NCBI GenBank assembly: GCA_964502465.1
Contig: CAZCWX010000151.1
Coordinates: forward strand, 1 to 8,843
From: CAZCWX01 sp964502465
GTDB lineage: Bacteria; Desulfobacterota; Binatia; Bin18
Direction of reading: 5' to 3'
DNA: 8,843 bases
A program made the position numbers and the translations under genes. Of the stretch, positions 6,411-8,843 are shown in pieces. A model generated the notes under the pieces. That model made no database searches. It had not been told where the DNA came from and saw nothing but the letters and a program-made list of their open reading frames with translations. The stretch's first letter is position 1; each line of letters opens with the position of its first letter.

Positions 6411-6436
6411 TCTAAAATTCAGACACGAATTCTAGA
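6411..6436. promoter_or_regulatory. Candidate upstream activating site for an enhancer-binding protein
   Basis: TCTAAAATTC (6411-6420) and GAATTCTAGA (6427-6436) are inverted copies matching at 9 of 10 positions, with a 6-base spacer AGACAC. The centre is about 115 bases upstream of the predicted transcription start, within the range usual for NtrC-type activator sites. Whether the regulator encoded at 2757-4109 binds here is inference. Confidence 0.5.
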
Positions 6437-6478
6437 TTCCAGACAGGGCCAATACAGCTGACTCTTCTGTAAGAGGCT

Positions 6479-7138
6479 CTAAATCAACCCCATGCGCTGC
6501 AAACGAACTCCGTGCATTTGCACAATCGCCAGAGGAAACCCCGCGATCATTTCCTCAAGGGCATCCGCTGGAGTTTGATCGGTAATAACACTCGCATAAT
6601 GACGGACCAAGGCTTCCTGCATGGTCAGGAGCTTTGCTCTCAGTTGCGGCTGTTGCGGCAGATACTCCATAATCTTGCGCTCGCCGAAGGCCACGTGACT
6701 TTCCTCATCACGAATGACCCGCCGCAACCCACGACGAATGGGTGGATCAGCAATCACGTCGTGATAAAAATAGATCAATACCAAGGCCAGTCCTTCTCCG
6801 ACCACCATGGACTCGAAGAGCATTTCTTCCCAGGAGTGGCTCACCACACCATGCAGCGCGTCCATGTCAGTCACGAGCGCAGTCTCAGGGGTAGCACTGT
6901 AGCGTTCGAGTAACCGCCGGAAAATGCCCGCATGGCGCGTTTCGTCACGCGTCTGCTTGACGATTTCCCACATTCCTTCCAGGTCAGGCGCCTTGGTGAC
7001 CCATTGCCCTATTTTGACCGCCCCCACCTCGCCATAGAAGAGATGGCTCAGCGCTCGCAGCACCACATCTCTATCGGTTGCGATGGAGAATTGTGGAGCA
7101 TCATGATGTAGCGTCATCTCCTCTCGTGTGAGCAACAT
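6479..7138 (-). CDS. Ferritin-like di-iron protein of unknown substrate
   Basis: A 219-residue, all-helical protein with the ligand set of carboxylate-bridged di-iron proteins: Glu37 (YGEVGA), Glu66 with His69 (DETRH), Glu115 (VVGEG; Glu109 also nearby) and Glu145 with His148 (DEESH). The near-equal spacing (Glu37 to Glu66, Glu115 to Glu145) fits the duplicated helix pairs of the ferritin/R2-like fold. Such proteins bind iron and many activate oxygen to oxidise substrates, but the substrate here cannot be read from sequence; rubrerythrin-like zinc motifs are absent. The start is the ATG at 7136-7138, chosen because AAGGAGG stands 8 bases before it; the longer frame from GTG 7171 would have to include that site as coding sequence. 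The stop of the MeaB gene is 47 bases upstream, so the two are probably co-transcribed with the mutase. A CTCTT/AAGAG mini-hairpin follows the stop (6463-6476) without a T-run. Confidence 0.78.
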   Translation of the reverse strand: MLLTREEMTLHHDAPQFSIATDRDVVLRALSHLFYGEVGAVKIGQWVTKAPDLEGMWEIVKQTRDETRHAGIFRRLLERYSATPETALVTDMDALHGVVSHSWEEMLFESMVVGEGLALVLIYFYHDVIADPPIRRGLRRVIRDEESHVAFGERKIMEYLPQQPQLRAKLLTMQEALVRHYASVITDQTPADALEEMIAGFPLAIVQMHGVRLQRMGLI

Positions 7139-7146
7139 ACTAACAA

Positions 7147-7153
7147 CCTCCTT
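7147..7153 (-). promoter_or_regulatory. Strong ribosome binding site of the di-iron gene
   Basis: On the minus strand AAGGAGG lies 8 bases before the ATG at 7138. It decides the start against the upstream in-frame GTG at 7171 and allows independent strong translation within the operon. Confidence 0.8.
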
Positions 7154-7185
7154 CACAGGTAAAAAAGACACCTTTTCCCGTCCTT

Positions 7186-8157
7186 CTACGGTCTCTTTCC
7201 TTCATACTGTACTGTGCTGAGTAACGCTGCAAGCCGGTGAATCTCGCTCCACCCGGCAGGCTGGTGTGACCAGAACGTCTTCACCGCAATCCTCCCTCCT
7301 AGAGCCGCCAGGCCAATACGTCCGAGTTCGTAGAGGATCTCGCCGATCGCCCACTCAATCGTCTGCCTCGCCCGTTTCGTATCCAGAGCTTTCTCCGTTA
7401 GTAGGTAAGCATGATGCGCAGCAATGGCGGCAGCAAGTGCCTCAAGGTGCAGGTTGGTCGCTGCACTGACCGCCAGTACCGGTCGCGCCCAAGCCTGTTG
7501 ATCGAGGGACAACGCTGCCTTGACCTCAACAACAGCTTTGCGGGCGAGGGCTTCATCATCGGCCTTGTTGACCGCCAAGATATCAGGCACTTCCATAATC
7601 CCTGCCTTGATGAACTGGAGCAAATCTCCAGAGAATGGTTGCACGACCAGAACCACCGTATCAGCGATGTGCGCAATGTCGGTCTCACTCTGACCCACGC
7701 CTACGGTTTCGACCAGAACCACCTCGCAGAGGTGACGCAACAAGAAGACGGCCGCGAACGCTTCACGGCTGAGGCCCCCAAGCCGGTCCCGTGCCGCAAA
7801 ACTCCGCATATAGACTGGTGCATGTGCGGGTACGTGCATGCGGCTACGGTCCCCGAGCAGCGCCCCACCCGACACCTTGCTTGAGGGATCTACGGCTACC
7901 ACGCCTACCCGCTTGCCCGTCTGCATAAGCAGGGCAATGAGGCGAGAGATCAGTGAACTTTTGCCCACGCCCGGTGGACCGGTAATGCCAACGACATGGG
8001 CGGGTGCGGGGAGGACCGCCAGCTCGTCGAGCAGTGTTAAGGCCTGGCTCTGGCGGTCAGGGCGACGGTCCTCGATCAAGTTGACGGCCGCTGCGATCGC
8101 TTGGCGCTCGAAGCGCAGGAGGGCCGGGACATCGATGCGGGGACGCTTGGTACTCAC
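7186..8157 (-). CDS. meaB: MeaB/ArgK-family GTPase, chaperone of a B12-dependent acyl-CoA mutase
   Basis: A 323-residue P-loop GTPase of the G3E class. MeaB proteins protect adenosylcobalamin mutases from inactivation and gate delivery of the cofactor. Visible motifs: GITGPPGVGKSS (Walker A, 60-67), DPSSKVSGGALLGDRSRM (90-107, the family's switch region), YMRSFAARDRLGGLS (116-130), VLVETVGVGQSETD (147-160) and the guanine-specificity motif NKAD (197-200). Length is normal for the family. It follows the mutase gene by 53 bases and precedes the di-iron gene. The start is taken as GTG at 8157, the first start codon in the frame; no good ribosome binding site precedes it and the gap carries a repeat, so the N-terminus is less certain. 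Older database names such as 'LAO/AO transport system ATPase' describe the same family and should not be taken as an amino-acid transport function. Confidence 0.93.
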   Translation of the reverse strand: MSTKRPRIDVPALLRFERQAIAAAVNLIEDRRPDRQSQALTLLDELAVLPAPAHVVGITGPPGVGKSSLISRLIALLMQTGKRVGVVAVDPSSKVSGGALLGDRSRMHVPAHAPVYMRSFAARDRLGGLSREAFAAVFLLRHLCEVVLVETVGVGQSETDIAHIADTVVLVVQPFSGDLLQFIKAGIMEVPDILAVNKADDEALARKAVVEVKAALSLDQQAWARPVLAVSAATNLHLEALAAAIAAHHAYLLTEKALDTKRARQTIEWAIGEILYELGRIGLAALGGRIAVKTFWSHQPAGWSEIHRLAALLSTVQYEGKRP

Positions 8158-8178
8158 AAAGGTATCAGGAGTCGGGCA

Positions 8179-8202
8179 TACTGAGCTTGTCGAAAGGAAG
8201 TA
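8179..8202. repeat. Dispersed intergenic repeat fragment between mutase and meaB
   Basis: On the minus strand this reads CTTTCGACAAGCTCAGTATG, closely resembling the 'CCTTCGACAAGCTCAG' core of short repeats that occur many times in numerous bacterial genomes (from memory). It fills most of the 53-base gap between two co-directional genes of one apparent operon, which is where such elements often sit. Copy number in this genome is unknown. Confidence 0.45.
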
Positions 8203-8210
8203 AGGCTGAC

Positions 8211-8843
8211 CTACCCATGCGCTGCCACAGCCTCAGCGACCTCGACCATGTCAGCGAGGATGCGCAGCATCTCAAAATCCTTCGGGGTGTATACACGGGA
8301 GACACCCGCTTGCCGCAGTTTCTCAGCATCGTCTTCTGGGATAATCCCACCGACAACCACCGGCACATCCCCTAACCCTTCGGCTTGCAGACCAGCGAGC
8401 ACTTCAGGGACGAGGCGGAGGTGCGAGCCAGAGAGAATACTCAGACCGATGAGATGGACACCCTCGTCCCGGGCACTGGTCACAATCTGCTGAGGAGAAA
8501 GACGAATCCCTTCGTACACCACTTCCATCCCGGCATCACGGCACCACACCGCAATCTGTTCTGCACCGTTCGAGTGCCCATCCAGCCCTGGTTTACCGAT
8601 TAACACCTTCAGGGGCCGACCAAGTGTGTCAGCCGTGTGACGGACACGGGCTCGCAAGGTTTCGAGCTGGTCAGCCATCGCCCCTTCGACACCCCTGACC
8701 AACGCTGCACCACTGACACCGGTTGGCGCACGAAACTCGCCAAAGACCGCGCGCAACGTCTGTCCCCACTCACCGGTGGTGACACCAGCATGCGCACAGC
8801 GAATCGAGGCAGGCATAATATTCGCGCCGCTGACCGCAGCCTC
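8211..8843 (-). CDS. ecm: Ethylmalonyl-CoA mutase-type B12-dependent mutase, C-terminal part (5' end outside window)
   Basis: The visible 210 residues are the C-terminus of an adenosylcobalamin-dependent acyl-CoA mutase. The first residues (EAAVSGANIMPASIRCA ... TTGEW) are the end of the catalytic barrel domain and show that the frame continues beyond the window, so the ATG at 8816 is internal. The B12-binding domain follows: KPGLDGHSNG with the cobalt-ligating His90 of the fragment (codon 8574-8576), SILSGSH (135-141) and GGIIP (165-169). The wording DGHSNGAEQIA and EVVYEGIRLSP is typical of MeaA/ethylmalonyl-CoA mutase, whereas methylmalonyl-CoA mutases usually read DGHDRGA. Ethylmalonyl-CoA mutase converts (2R)-ethylmalonyl-CoA to (2S)-methylsuccinyl-CoA in the ethylmalonyl-CoA pathway. 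The MeaB gene follows 53 bases on. Substrate assignment is family-level inference; a related mutase subfamily is possible. Confidence 0.85.
   Translation of the reverse strand, partial: EAAVSGANIMPASIRCAHAGVTTGEWGQTLRAVFGEFRAPTGVSGAALVRGVEGAMADQLETLRARVRHTADTLGRPLKVLIGKPGLDGHSNGAEQIAVWCRDAGMEVVYEGIRLSPQQIVTSARDEGVHLIGLSILSGSHLRLVPEVLAGLQAEGLGDVPVVVGGIIPEDDAEKLRQAGVSRVYTPKDFEMLRILADMVEVAEAVAAHG

Noticed and set aside
7139..7171. GTG at 7171 as start of the di-iron protein
   Set aside because: The perfect AAGGAGG at 7147-7153 lies inside this extension and points to the ATG at 7138.

Overview
The window reads as chromosome of a free-living, probably Gram-negative bacterium with roughly 53% GC by eye. 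It holds eight convincing protein genes plus one damaged or unusual small ORF. The lineage cannot be fixed from sequence alone. An NtrC-type sigma-54 activator, an AMP-binding-free membrane histidine kinase of the NtrB/AtoS style, a B12 mutase of the ethylmalonyl-CoA type and dispersed repeats of the 'CTTCGACAAGCTCAG' kind would fit a deltaproteobacteria-like or uncultured environmental lineage (low confidence). No tRNA, rRNA, CRISPR array or insertion sequence was seen.

Layout. Plus strand: the 3' part of a 6-phosphogluconolactonase gene (2-553), a 222-base gap, then an overlapping two-gene unit made of a membrane histidine kinase (776-2785) and a sigma-54-dependent response regulator (2757-4109). 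Converging on this pair from the minus strand are a stand-alone receiver-domain protein (4214-4606), a six-helix membrane protein (4791-5465), a 49-codon ORF without a usable start (5478-5627) and a secreted repeat protein predicted to fold as a beta-helix (5633-6196). The upstream region of the secreted protein (6197-6478) carries a near-consensus sigma-54 -24/-12 promoter, a strong dyad about 115 bases upstream of the predicted transcription start, and a 9-bp inverted repeat in the leader. Further right, still on the minus strand, is a metabolic operon reading leftward: an ethylmalonyl-CoA mutase-type B12 enzyme (cut by the window end), its MeaB-type GTPase chaperone, and a ferritin-like di-iron protein (6479-7138).

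How the parts may work together. The kinase and regulator are a textbook pair. The only convincing sigma-54 promoter found in the window lies in front of the secreted repeat protein, so the simplest local model is that the kinase senses an extracytoplasmic cue and the regulator switches on the secreted protein, possibly with the membrane protein and receiver protein downstream. This is inference from position and motif. The mutase, MeaB and di-iron genes form a separate unit for CoA-thioester carbon metabolism; the role of the di-iron protein there is unknown.
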